Below, piece by piece: positions 55,095 through 62,514 of a stretch of DNA of 64,000 bases. The stretch comes from Paludibacteraceae bacterium (GTDB taxonomy: Bacteria; Bacteroidota; Bacteroidia; Bacteroidales; Paludibacteraceae). The notes beneath the pieces were generated by a model, which saw only the letters and a list, made by a program, of their open reading frames with translations, was not told where the DNA came from and did no database searches. Within the stretch, counting starts at the first letter, position 1, and each line of letters begins with the position of its first letter. The DNA lies in contig CAJOEX010000005.1 in NCBI GenBank assembly GCA_905233415.1, positions 186,001 through 250,000 on the forward strand. The letters run 5' to 3'. A program made the translations under genes and the position numbers.

Positions 55095-55102
55095 CAAAGG
55101 TA
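55095..55102 (-). promoter_or_regulatory. Toxin-antitoxin operon promoter (-7 box)
   Basis: Minus-strand TACCTTTG. At the expected distance of 20 nt only TTTC (55123-55126) is present, so the -33 element is weak. The leader is about 23 nt. Confidence 0.68.
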
Positions 55103-55197
55103 CAAAAAAGTTTCCATATACCGAAACTTTATGCAATAAAAAAGTGATTTTTTTCATTTTTTTACGAGAAATAGCTGTTTTTGTGGTAGATAGAACA

Positions 55198-55238
55198 AAA
55201 AAATCCGCCCGAGCTATAATATTCGGACGGATTTTGTG
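55198..55238 (-). terminator. Terminator after the second LRR gene
   Basis: AATCCG-T-CCGA and TCGG-G-CGGATT form an imperfect 11-bp stem with a loop of about 12 nt, followed on the minus strand by seven T. It lies 20 bp downstream of the LRR gene stop. Confidence 0.8.
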
Positions 55239-55257
55239 TGTCAACAATTAAAGCCAA

Positions 55258-57075
55258 TTACTTCACTTCTGCGCCGGTGACGGTGTAGGTGTGACCGTCG
55301 CGGAGGATGTAAAGGTGACCACCAATTACAAATTTACGATTTGACGATTTACGATTTACGATTTCGTCGATGCCTTGTCCGCCTGTGGTGGTGAAGGATT
55401 TGGACTCGTTGAAGAGTTCGGTTTCACCGTTCTTGGCAATCACAGTATAAGTATATTCCGTGCCGGAATCCAAGCCTGTAATGGTGTATTTCCAGCCGGT
55501 AGCTGTTTGGAGTGCTGTACGTGCCTGACCGTTTTTGTTGGCATGTTTGGCAAACGAAATATTAAGCAACTGACCTATCTCATTGAACGACAGCGTGCAA
55601 ATCAGTTCTCCGTCTTTGCGAATGTCAATGGTATATACCGTTGCGCCGGTTACGGCAGGCCATGCGATAACTACGGCATTATCCGTTGGATTGGCTTCAA
55701 GGTCAGTTACATCCGCTTCCGGAGCTTGGATCGGCTGGATATTATTGCCAAAGTATTTCCACCCGTCAGCTGCTTTGTAATCATCCACACTGCCTGCTGG
55801 TACATATACAGGTATGGATTTATCCACAGATGAGAAAACATAACCTCCTAATGTGGGCGGAGTTGTTGCTTCGCAAGTGAGAGAGGTCAAACTGCTGCAA
55901 CCAGAGAAAGTCCAACCTCCAATGCTTGTGACGCTGTTGCCAATTGTCACAGAGGTCAAACCGCTGCAATTCCAGAAAGCAAAACCACCAATGCTTGTGA
56001 CGCTGTTGGGAATCGTCACCGAGGTCAAACCGGTGCAATTCTGGAAAGCCTGATCTCCAATGCTTGTGACGCTGTTGGGAATAGTGATGGAAGTCAAGCC
56101 GGTGCAACCTAAGAAAGCAGCCCCGCCAATCGAAGTGACGGAGTTGGGAATAGTGAATTCTCTTGCAGATTTTCCGGCAGGATATTGTATGAGCGCAGTC
56201 TTGTCTTTATTGAAAAGAACACCATCTATATCACAATAGTTTGGATTGGCAGTATCTACAGTAATTGTGGTCAAGCCGGTGCAACCGGCAAAAGCACCAT
56301 CGCCAATCGAAGTGACGGAGGTGGGAATGGTGACAGAGGTCAGTTTAGTCATTCCCGAACATATGGAAGCCGGGATAATCTCCACTTCATTTCCAAAAAC
56401 AAATGACTCCACTTGGCTACCAAAATTGTAGCCATTACAGTTCTTAGCATTCCAAGTGATAGAAGTCAAGCCGGTGCAACCCCAGAAAGCAAGTTCTCCA
56501 ATCGAAGTGACGGAGTTGGGGATGGTGACGGAGGTCAAGCCGGTGCAATTATAGAAAGCTTCACCTGCGATTGATTCAATACCATCGGGAATGGTGTATG
56601 CACCTGAATAAGAAGTCGGCATACAAGCAAATACATGAGCATTATAAATCGGAGAGGTCAAACCGGTGCAACCAAAGAAAGCATCATTTCCAATGCTCGT
56701 GACACTATTGCCAATCGTCACAGAGGTCAAACCGGTGCATTTATAGAAAGCAGACCCTCCAATGCTTGTGACGCTGTTTGGAATAGTTACAGAGGTCAAA
56801 CTGCTGCAACCTAAGAAAGCATACTCACCAATGCTTGTGACGCTATACGATACGGAATTGTAGGTCACAGAGGAGGGGATATTGGCAGTTGTGATACTTG
56901 TTGACCAATATGGATAACTACTATTTTGCGAAGTCACCTCTGCCGTTTGGCTGGTGGCATCGAGGTTGTAATACAAATCGCCGATTTGGACTCGTTCGTA
57001 ATCCCAGGCGAACATGGTTCCTACGCTGGCTGCTACAGCGAGCAATAGGGTAAAGAGTTTTTGTTTCATAGACAT
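55258..57075 (-). CDS. BspA-like leucine-rich repeat surface protein with fibronectin-III domain and RDG-type tail
   Basis: A 605-residue protein: signal peptide (MKQKLFTLLLAVAASVGTMFA, from the first or third codon), then about 14 LRR_5 repeats (CTGLTSVTIPNSVTSIGxxAF) to about residue 430. A fibronectin-III-like domain follows at about 455-570 (DNAVVIAWPAVTGATVYTI ... GTEYTYTVIAKNG). The end is HLYILRDGHTYTVTGAEVK. Just before the tail, an 8-bp tandem array (55331-55367) encodes VNRKSSNRKF. Several LRR repeats are almost identical at DNA level, so length variation by recombination is likely. It is probably exported and bound to the surface. No good promoter was found upstream; the 57076-57608 region precedes it. 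Confidence 0.88.
   Translation of the reverse strand: MSMKQKLFTLLLAVAASVGTMFAWDYERVQIGDLYYNLDATSQTAEVTSQNSSYPYWSTSITTANIPSSVTYNSVSYSVTSIGEYAFLGCSSLTSVTIPNSVTSIGGSAFYKCTGLTSVTIGNSVTSIGNDAFFGCTGLTSPIYNAHVFACMPTSYSGAYTIPDGIESIAGEAFYNCTGLTSVTIPNSVTSIGELAFWGCTGLTSITWNAKNCNGYNFGSQVESFVFGNEVEIIPASICSGMTKLTSVTIPTSVTSIGDGAFAGCTGLTTITVDTANPNYCDIDGVLFNKDKTALIQYPAGKSAREFTIPNSVTSIGGAAFLGCTGLTSITIPNSVTSIGDQAFQNCTGLTSVTIPNSVTSIGGFAFWNCSGLTSVTIGNSVTSIGGWTFSGCSSLTSLTCEATTPPTLGGYVFSSVDKSIPVYVPAGSVDDYKAADGWKYFGNNIQPIQAPEADVTDLEANPTDNAVVIAWPAVTGATVYTIDIRKDGELICTLSFNEIGQLLNISFAKHANKNGQARTALQTATGWKYTITGLDSGTEYTYTVIAKNGETELFNESKSFTTTGGQGIDEIVNRKSSNRKFVIGGHLYILRDGHTYTVTGAEVK
55331..55367. repeat. 8-bp tandem array in the second LRR gene
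   Basis: AATTTACG, ATTTGACG, ATTTACG and ATTTACG-type units, about 37 bp, lie in the linker between the fibronectin-III domain and the conserved tail. Confidence 0.8.
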
Positions 57076-57142
57076 TATTGCCGGTTATATCCCATCGGCT
57101 CGTCGGTTTTTAATTGGTTTATATTTTGAGTTTATTTAATTA

Positions 57143-57182
57143 TTCCGATATTTCGATACTTCGATACGGCGGTACTTCGATA
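57143..57182. repeat. 8-bp tandem array (TTTCGATA-type x5)
   Basis: TTCCGATA, TTTCGATA, CTTCGATA, CGGCGGTA and CTTCGATA follow one another, 68 bp upstream of the second LRR gene. Confidence 0.8.
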
Positions 57183-57250
57183 CGATGAAGGGACGAAAGG
57201 GCGAAGGATTTATATATCAAAACAAAAGCGTGGGCTTTCGTTCGCTTCAT

Positions 57251-57388
57251 TTGATTCTTCGAGGTCTTCGACTACCTTATTAACTCAAATTTACGCACTG
57301 AAAACTCACGCTATCACGTGAGCGTGCATAAACCGCAACTTGAGTTAATAATAATTCTTGAAAATTGTCGAAGTTTTCGAAGAATCAA
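57251..57388. repeat. Three-tier nested inverted repeat element
   Basis: Outer arms 57251-57272 and 57367-57388 pair at 19 of 22 positions (TTGATTCTTCGA...). Middle arms TTATTAACTCAA (57277-57288) and TTGAGTTAATAA (57340-57351) are exact. In the centre CTCACG (57305-57310) pairs with CGTGAG (57317-57322). The arrangement is concentric, so as RNA or single-stranded DNA it would fold into one long interrupted hairpin. Confidence 0.75.
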
Positions 57389-57608
57389 GTTTGGCTTATT
57401 ACGCTATATTTATTATGTCCGGAGACGCTTCTCCGTTATTCTTGCTGTTAACGTCCGCAAGCGACGATCCCATTTAACGTCTAAGATCTGACGCCCGTTT
57501 TAACGCTGCGGGGCAGCGGTTATTAGTATTACTTTTGCACAAGTTGTTTGATATGGCTAATATATTATCAATAAAGCAGTTATATTCGCCTTTCATCTTG
57601 CGATAGAC

Positions 57609-57917
57609 TCATATCAGTACTTTTTTATCTTGTTCGACATTATGATAGAATGGGGTAAAAGACATTGATTTCCATTCGTCAGTTGTATATAGATGCGCGG
57701 AGATATGCTCACCTAAAGAAGCGCCTAACTCGATAAACGGATATTCGTAATTATCAAAGTCGGAATACTCTCTTTTTTCTTTGTTTAGAAGTATCAATAA
57801 ATCCCAATCGGATGTGGTATGAAAATCTCCGCGAGCACGAGAACCATACAGCCATAAATGACCATCAGCAGGGATTACCTGTTTGCCTAAATGTCTTATG
57901 GATTCTAATGTTGGCAT
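57609..57917 (-). CDS. MNT-type nucleotidyltransferase domain protein, without visible HEPN partner
   Basis: A 102-residue protein of the minimal nucleotidyltransferase group: WLYGSRARGD near residue 22-31 followed by SDWDLLILL, giving the GSxARGxxxxxSDxDL metal-binding pattern. Family members often act as antitoxins that AMPylate a HEPN toxin encoded next door. No HEPN gene adjoins here: downstream lies the nested repeat region and upstream a Pmp3-like peptide gene. It may be a remnant of such a pair or act alone. It has its own promoter. Confidence 0.82.
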   Translation of the reverse strand: MPTLESIRHLGKQVIPADGHLWLYGSRARGDFHTTSDWDLLILLNKEKREYSDFDNYEYPFIELGASLGEHISAHLYTTDEWKSMSFTPFYHNVEQDKKVLI

Positions 57918-57940
57918 GGCGTTTTTTCAATTTTGCGCTG

Positions 57941-57980
57941 CAAAATTACAACAAAAAATCGACATCTGCAAGCGCAGATG
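57941..57980 (-). promoter_or_regulatory. Nucleotidyltransferase promoter with inverted repeat
   Basis: Minus-strand TAATTTTG (57941-57948) is the -7 box, about 24 nt before the ATG. The -33 position is occupied by a perfect inverted repeat CATCTGC-AAGC-GCAGATG (57963-57980), suitable for an operator that blocks polymerase. Confidence 0.6.
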
Positions 57981-58098
57981 GAGAAAAATTTATTTTTCTG
58001 CAAATTTAGTCACGATTTTTTTGATATTTTATGAAGATTCCTTTTTTATGTTGTTCCTAAATCGAAACCTAAAATTTTCTTCTCCATATCGTTAATGT

Positions 58099-58257
58099 TT
58101 AGTCGTCGTCTTTATTGAGGATGATGAGGGCGGCAAGAACGCCGGGAACCCAACCTATCAGTGTCAAGAGCAGGACAATCGTCACCGAACCGCAACCACG
58201 GTCTATCACCGCCAGCGGTGGAAAAATGATTGCCAATATTACTTGCAAACAACTCAT
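58099..58257 (-). CDS. YqaE/Pmp3 family small membrane protein
   Basis: A 52-residue protein with two hydrophobic helices. It contains the Pmp3/YqaE pattern ILAIIFPPLAVIDRGCG near residues 7-23 and a second helix ending LIGWVPGVLAALIIL, then NKDDD. The usual family ending of the second helix is GWIPGxIHAxYVI, which this matches. Proteins of this kind affect membrane potential or salt tolerance in yeast and plants; the bacterial role is unclear. It has its own -7 box. Confidence 0.88.
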   Translation of the reverse strand: MSCLQVILAIIFPPLAVIDRGCGSVTIVLLLTLIGWVPGVLAALIILNKDDD

Positions 58258-58297
58258 ATCACTATATTGTTTTTGTTCTTAATGTTGTTTCACACTG

Positions 58298-58305
58298 CAA
58301 AATTA
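58298..58305 (-). promoter_or_regulatory. -7 box of the Pmp3-like gene
   Basis: Minus-strand TAATTTTG, giving a leader of about 35 nt. No TTTG is present at the usual distance. Confidence 0.5.
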
Positions 58306-58341
58306 TTGCTTCAAACTCCCAAAAGTTGGTGCATATTTATA

Positions 58342-59834
58342 TCATTGTGCGGGGTGCATGGATTTTCGTGCCCAGAAGGCAAAGACGGAGAGACATGAGA
58401 TGGTAACCAGCGCGGCAATGAGATATGCAAGCCAACTCAAACCATGAGACGCGAAACGGAAACCTTCCGGCGCGATGAAGATATAACTGACACTAACCAT
58501 TGTCATAAAGAGCGCAGGAATGAGGGCGATGAGATAGCCGTAAGAAGTCAGACCGCTTTGCTGTGAGACCGCTGACACTGTGTGACCGTTGCGCTGTTTG
58601 AAGAGAAAGACAGTTCCTGCCCAAAGGGTAAAGACGGCGAGAGTCTGATTTGTCCAAGCAAAATAACGCCAAACGATATTGAAATCCACAAAGACCATTC
58701 CAAACACGCAAAGAAACAGCGGAAGCGCAATATACAAACGATGACGGATAGGCTTTTGGTCAAGTTTCAGGAAGTCGGCAACAATAAGCCGGGCACTACG
58801 TAATGCCGTGTCACCACTTGTAATCGGCGCAGCAATAACACCGATAATCGCAAGCAAACCTCCCACAACGCCAAGCCATGAACGGCTAACTTTGTCAATA
58901 ACCAAAGCGGCAATGTTCTTGCCGGGATTGGCAGCAGCAAAAGCCTGCAAACCATCTATACCGTATAATCCTTGTTCGGGGTCTGCAAAGAACGTGCCTG
59001 CTGCAGCCGCCCAAATGAGTGCCAAAATTCCTTCTGCTACCATTGCGCCATAGAAGATGATGCGTCCCTGACGTTCATTGGTTACGCATCGCGCCATAAT
59101 CGGCGATTGCGTGCCGTGGAAGCCGGAAATAGCGCCACAAGCGATTGAGACAAACATCATGGGAAAGAGCGGAAGTCCGTTTGTTTGGCGGTTTTGCAAG
59201 CCATCGGTGAGTTCAGGCATTTCAGAAGCATGCCATCCCAACATGACAATCATAATACCCAAGCCCATAAACAGCAGGATACCGCCAAAAATGGGATAAA
59301 AACGTCCAATGAGTTTATCCACAGGAAGAACCGTTGCCATCGTGTAATAGGCAAATATAATCAGTACCCAGACGATGGGGATTGTGCTTGTGCGAAATGA
59401 CATATCCGGTAGCGCTGCAATCCCTTGTAACAACGTAGCCGGACCGGAAAGGAAAGTGGTCGTTAATAATATAAGGAGTAACAACGACAAAATGCGCATG
59501 AACAGTTTGATGCCGTTGCCAAGTTCGTCGCCAATAATATCAGGCAGCGACACTCCACCCTTTCGGATTGACAACATACCACAATCCACAGGAACGCTGC
59601 AGGCCCGAAAAAAATACCCATTATTGCTCCGAAAATAGGACCAAGACCGGCAATATTCAGAAACTGAACCAAGAAAATGCGCCACGGCTTCATAGGCACA
59701 AAGTCCACACCATCGGTTTTGGTAACGGCAGGCGTTTTGGCTTCGGGGTCAATTCCAAAGACTTTTTCCACGAAGGTGCCATAAAAAATGTAGCCGAGAA
59801 TAAGGGCTATGAGAGAAAAGATAAACGTGTACAT
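58342..59834 (-). pseudogene. cstA: Carbon starvation protein CstA, broken by an internal deletion and frameshift
   Basis: CstA is a many-helix peptide/pyruvate transporter. The N-terminal part (59834 to about 59581) reads MYTFIFSLIALILGYIFYG ... FFGPAAFLWIV; the C-terminal part (about 59580 to 58342, 412 codons) resumes in another frame at GMLSIRKGGVSLPDIIGDELG and continues to the normal end. Intact relatives have about 14 residues between these blocks (the GTIFAGAVHDYFS region), so about 43 bp are missing, a number not divisible by three. The rest is well preserved (GFHGTQSPIMARCV, TSGDTALRSAR), so the damage is recent or is a sequence error. A 16-bp tandem array shared with folC lies in the C-terminal half. 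Confidence 0.85.
58549..58598. repeat. 16-bp tandem array inside cstA
   Basis: About three 16-bp units (ending CAGACCGCTTTGC, TGTGAGACCGCTGACA, TGTGTGACCGTTGCGC) encode a hydrophilic HTVSAVSQQSGL loop of CstA. The unit is the one found twice in folC, 46 kb away; the peptide VSQQSGL is identical in both proteins. Confidence 0.85.
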
Positions 59835-59891
59835 ATAATATATGCTTAAGAGATGCTTAACATATGCTAAATCTTCGTTGCTGTTTTAACG

Positions 59892-59923
59892 AAAAGAGAG
59901 GCGCTGTATTCAGCACCTCTCTG
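59892..59923 (-). terminator. Terminator of tRNA-Val
   Basis: AGAGAGGTGCTG, loop AATA, CAGCGCCTCTCT: a 12-bp stem with one G-T pair right after the tRNA 3' end, then a short T run on the minus strand. Confidence 0.85.
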
Positions 59924-59925
59924 TG

Positions 59926-60000
59926 TGGGCGTTCACGGATTCGAACCGCGGACCCTCTGCTTGTAGGGCAGATGCTCTAAACCAGCTGAGCTAAACGCCC
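59926..60000 (-). tRNA. tRNA-Val (TAC), with C33 in the anticodon loop
   Basis: A full 75-nt cloverleaf without encoded CCA: acceptor GGGCGTT/AACGCCC, D arm GCTC/GAGC, T loop TTCGAAT, discriminator A. The anticodon stem TCTGC/GCAGA is perfect; the loop is CCTACAA, so the anticodon is TAC and the residue before it is C, where nearly all tRNAs have U33. A35, C36 and A73 agree with valine identity. The 5' 24 nt also encode the end of the PAP2 reading frame. Confidence 0.88.
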
Positions 60001-60726
60001 TTTCTTTTCGAAAGCGGGTGCAAAAGTACTGCTTTTTTTTGCAAAAAAATGCATTTTATACCATTTTTTGTCCGAAATGAGGGGTAAAAATGCCGAAAGC
60101 AGTATCGATACCGTCAAACCAAGCAACGCTCCGCCACAAATATCTTCCGCAAAATGCTGACTCAAATAAATGCGTGAATAACCGCCGATTAAAGCAAACA
60201 GGAAACAACATATTTGCGTAATGGTAATGATATGTTGTTGTGTTGATTTGTTGATTTGTTGATTTGAGGCAATATAATCGGTAATAATGAGTGAAAGCGT
60301 ATAGAACATCGCAAAGAATGTAATCGCGTGACCGGAAGGAAAGGAATAATACTTGCTCATTTCCACGCCATCTACCAGTTGCAATTGAATATCCGGAAAG
60401 TTATTGGCAAAGAATGTCAGCGGCCTGTCTGTATCGAACAAATACTTGAATCCCTGCCCTATCAATCCGGAAATAACGATATTTGCCAGCATAAAAACAC
60501 TCCATCCGAAGCGGTAAAAAAGCAACGCCACAACAAGCACATATGGTCCCCACTCGGCAATAACGGTATAATAGCGGAAGAACGTATCCAAACACGGCGT
60601 ATGGTAAGCGTTCATCCATAGATGCAAGTCGGCTTTGGGACAAAGCAAAAGGACTATGCCCAGTGCTACAAGGAACACCAAGCATAGACCTATATATATT
60701 ATATTATTTCGCAGAATATTGCGCAT
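59977..60726 (-). CDS. PAP2 family phosphatase (membrane-bound)
   Basis: About 249 residues with five or six membrane helices. The three phosphatase motifs are present: KYLFDTDRP (KxxxxxxRP), YYSFPSGHA (PSGH), and SRIYLSQHFAEDI (SRxxxxxHxxxD). Such enzymes remove phosphate from undecaprenyl pyrophosphate or phospholipids at the periplasmic face. I used the ATG at 60726 (MRNILRNN); a TTG two codons earlier is possible. An 8-bp tandem array adds NQQINKSTQQ to a loop. The C-terminal tail, after KKWYKMHFF, runs through the tRNA-Val promoter into the tRNA itself, and the stop codon TAG lies in the tRNA D-loop region. The endonuclease gene ends 9 nt upstream. Confidence 0.88.
   Translation of the reverse strand: MRNILRNNIIYIGLCLVFLVALGIVLLLCPKADLHLWMNAYHTPCLDTFFRYYTVIAEWGPYVLVVALLFYRFGWSVFMLANIVISGLIGQGFKYLFDTDRPLTFFANNFPDIQLQLVDGVEMSKYYSFPSGHAITFFAMFYTLSLIITDYIASNQQINKSTQQHIITITQICCFLFALIGGYSRIYLSQHFAEDICGGALLGLTVSILLSAFLPLISDKKWYKMHFFAKKSSTFAPAFEKKGRLAQLV
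60021..60028 (-). promoter_or_regulatory. -7 box of the tRNA-Val promoter, inside the PAP2 reading frame
   Basis: Minus-strand TACTTTTG, 21 bp upstream of the tRNA. TTTG occurs at a shorter distance than usual (60042-60045, 13-nt spacer). The promoter lies within the last codons of the PAP2 gene. Confidence 0.55.
60232..60266. repeat. 8-bp tandem array (TTGATTTG x3) inside the PAP2 gene
   Basis: Three exact TTGATTTG units (60243-60266) after a degenerate TGTTGTTG stretch. They encode a Gln/Asn-rich loop between two membrane helices of the PAP2 protein. Confidence 0.82.
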
Positions 60727-60735
60727 TTTCAATTA

Positions 60736-62481
60736 TCAAAGGCGTTGGCCCACAATGCTATATCTTACGCCGTCGCGTATTATGATGAGCACGCCGTTTT
60801 CGAAAACCTTTTGAACGTTTTCCTGCGGAACCGTTTCGAGCTGTTCTGTTCCTTGCGGTTCGCTGGTGTAACGTACTTCAATGGTATTGGAAACATCCTT
60901 GCCTTTAGGAGTAACGCGGTAATATAATTTATCTTCTTGTGCAAGATTGCATTCCACTTTGTGCGAAATACCCGTAACTGTTACAGGATAACCTTCCAAC
61001 TTTTCTTCCGTCACACTCAAATCACCCGCATAGATAAACATTTGCTGTACGTTGAACAATTTACCGTTACCTTGCTCAATGACGATATTCTTAGTGCCTT
61101 TCGGAATGTCGAACGTATAACTTGTTTCATCAAAAGTCAACGTCTGCAAAGCGATTTGCGTACCATCCGCACTGATTTTCATTTGTGCGCCTTCGGTATT
61201 ATTGATTTTCATCGGCGCAATGGCACGAACGGTAATGTGTGCATTTTCAGGAATGGTGATTCCGCTAATTGTGAGTACAAGCGGCGTACTTACCGTACCG
61301 AATGTTACAGACGATTTGCCGGCTCCGGTTGTGTTAATCGAACCGGAAATTGTAAAGTGTTCTTCCGTTTTAACGAGAGATGCCGCAAAAATCGGATAAT
61401 TGAGCAAGGTATCATTCTTTCCTGAAATTTTCTTGCGGAACACATCCAACTGATAGTCGTCAACGTCTCTATGGCGCCAATTGGCTACGAAGCCATCCTT
61501 TGTAATGTCAGTAGCAAATCTGGCCGTGCAGCCCATTTGTTCAACCGGCAGTTCGTAATCATCGCTTCCCGTGAAGGTCAAGTCAGCAAAATTAACGGCA
61601 GTACCGGTTTTATCACCCCAAAGGTAATCCACCAACTCGGGATAATCAATAAATGGATTACGGTTGTGCTGGATGTCGCTTACCGCATTATTTCTAACAA
61701 TTTCCTTTTCGCTAACAGGATCCAATTTGTGCCACTCTACCAAGACTTTCTGCATCCACGGTTTGAATTCCTGCCAAGAGTCGTTATCCAGATATTCCTT
61801 TGCTACATCTTGCCAAACAAAGTTTTCGTATGCAGTAACAACATAGAAATATGCGCGGGCAAAATCGCCTTTGTATTCGTCACATGGCTCATATACATTG
61901 AAAGTACCATATTCATCATTTGTACCAATTTTAAAAATGTCGTTACTCTTATCTTCTTTAATATTCTTTACATAGCCTGGAGGAATGTGACCTTTATTAT
62001 TATTGGCACGTGCATTTGCAGGATTCAGATGATGTAAATCCATATATGCATCATTTTCAGTGCCGCCCCACCAACTTTTCGGGAAACAATGCTCAATTTC
62101 CAAATCCGGAATAGAAACAGCGCCATAGATATCTAAAGCCATGAAATGTACCCGATTGGAATACATATCCCAGATAGAATTATCTTCCTTGGTATCGGTA
62201 TATAAAAAACCATCCCAAGTGTATTGGTGTGAATGCTTTTCATCAACACCGCGCGCTCCGTATTTGCATCTGTCTCCGGCATTGTACTCCGTTTTAATGG
62301 AATTAGGCTTTGTCTGCGTCATGGCAGACCAATCGACCGGATAGATGATTTTGCTCAAAGCCGTTTTGAGTTCGGCATCTTTCTTGCCGTCAGCGGCTTT
62401 GTAGTAGTCTTTCGGCATCTGCTCCGCCGAAATCGTGAGGGCAATCAGAATGCCCATCATAAAGGAAAATGTTTTTCTCAT
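60736..62481 (-). CDS. Secreted endonuclease I family nuclease with RDG-type C-terminal tail
   Basis: A 581-residue protein with a signal peptide (MRKTFSFMMGILIALTISA) and an endonuclease I domain at about 25-300: IEHCFPKSWWGG, DLHHLNPANARANNNKGH (the His-metal site) and SDIQHNRNPFIDYPELVDYLWG. It would degrade DNA or RNA outside the cytoplasm for nutrient recovery. Beta-sandwich regions follow at about 320-540. It ends FENGVLIIIRDGVRYSIVGQRL, the tail shared with three other secreted proteins here. The PAP2 phosphatase gene follows at 9 nt and could take part in phosphate recovery, though that is a guess. Confidence 0.9.
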   Translation of the reverse strand: MRKTFSFMMGILIALTISAEQMPKDYYKAADGKKDAELKTALSKIIYPVDWSAMTQTKPNSIKTEYNAGDRCKYGARGVDEKHSHQYTWDGFLYTDTKEDNSIWDMYSNRVHFMALDIYGAVSIPDLEIEHCFPKSWWGGTENDAYMDLHHLNPANARANNNKGHIPPGYVKNIKEDKSNDIFKIGTNDEYGTFNVYEPCDEYKGDFARAYFYVVTAYENFVWQDVAKEYLDNDSWQEFKPWMQKVLVEWHKLDPVSEKEIVRNNAVSDIQHNRNPFIDYPELVDYLWGDKTGTAVNFADLTFTGSDDYELPVEQMGCTARFATDITKDGFVANWRHRDVDDYQLDVFRKKISGKNDTLLNYPIFAASLVKTEEHFTISGSINTTGAGKSSVTFGTVSTPLVLTISGITIPENAHITVRAIAPMKINNTEGAQMKISADGTQIALQTLTFDETSYTFDIPKGTKNIVIEQGNGKLFNVQQMFIYAGDLSVTEEKLEGYPVTVTGISHKVECNLAQEDKLYYRVTPKGKDVSNTIEVRYTSEPQGTEQLETVPQENVQKVFENGVLIIIRDGVRYSIVGQRL

Positions 62482-62514
62482 ACAGTAAAAAAATTAAAGG
62501 TTAAACATACGGAT

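Larger units (their letters stand above)
57076..57608. other. Gene-free region upstream of the second LRR gene
   Basis: A 533-bp stretch holding an 8-bp tandem array (57143-57182), a three-tier nested inverted repeat (57251-57388), and smaller hairpins CGGAGA/TCTCCG (about 57420-57435) and AACGCTGC/GCAGCGGTT (about 57503-57522). TTAACGTC occurs twice (57448 and 57474 or so). A TACTTTTG box at 57530-57537 on the plus strand precedes only a 17-codon ORF (57553-57606). I see no protein gene and no known RNA family. Confidence 0.6.

Noticed and set aside
57251..57540. Integron attC site or cassette array
   Set aside because: TTAACTCAA and TTAACG sequences recall attC cores, but the RYYYAAC/GTTRRRY pairs are not arranged as required and no integrase or cassette is present.
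57553..57606. 17-codon ORF after a TACTTTTG box on the plus strand
   Set aside because: It has no -33 element, no relative that I recognise and lies in a repeat-rich region; too short to support.
59463..59834. Two separate genes at the cstA locus
   Set aside because: The two frames together give one CstA sequence with a small gap; the extra ends of each frame have no family similarity.
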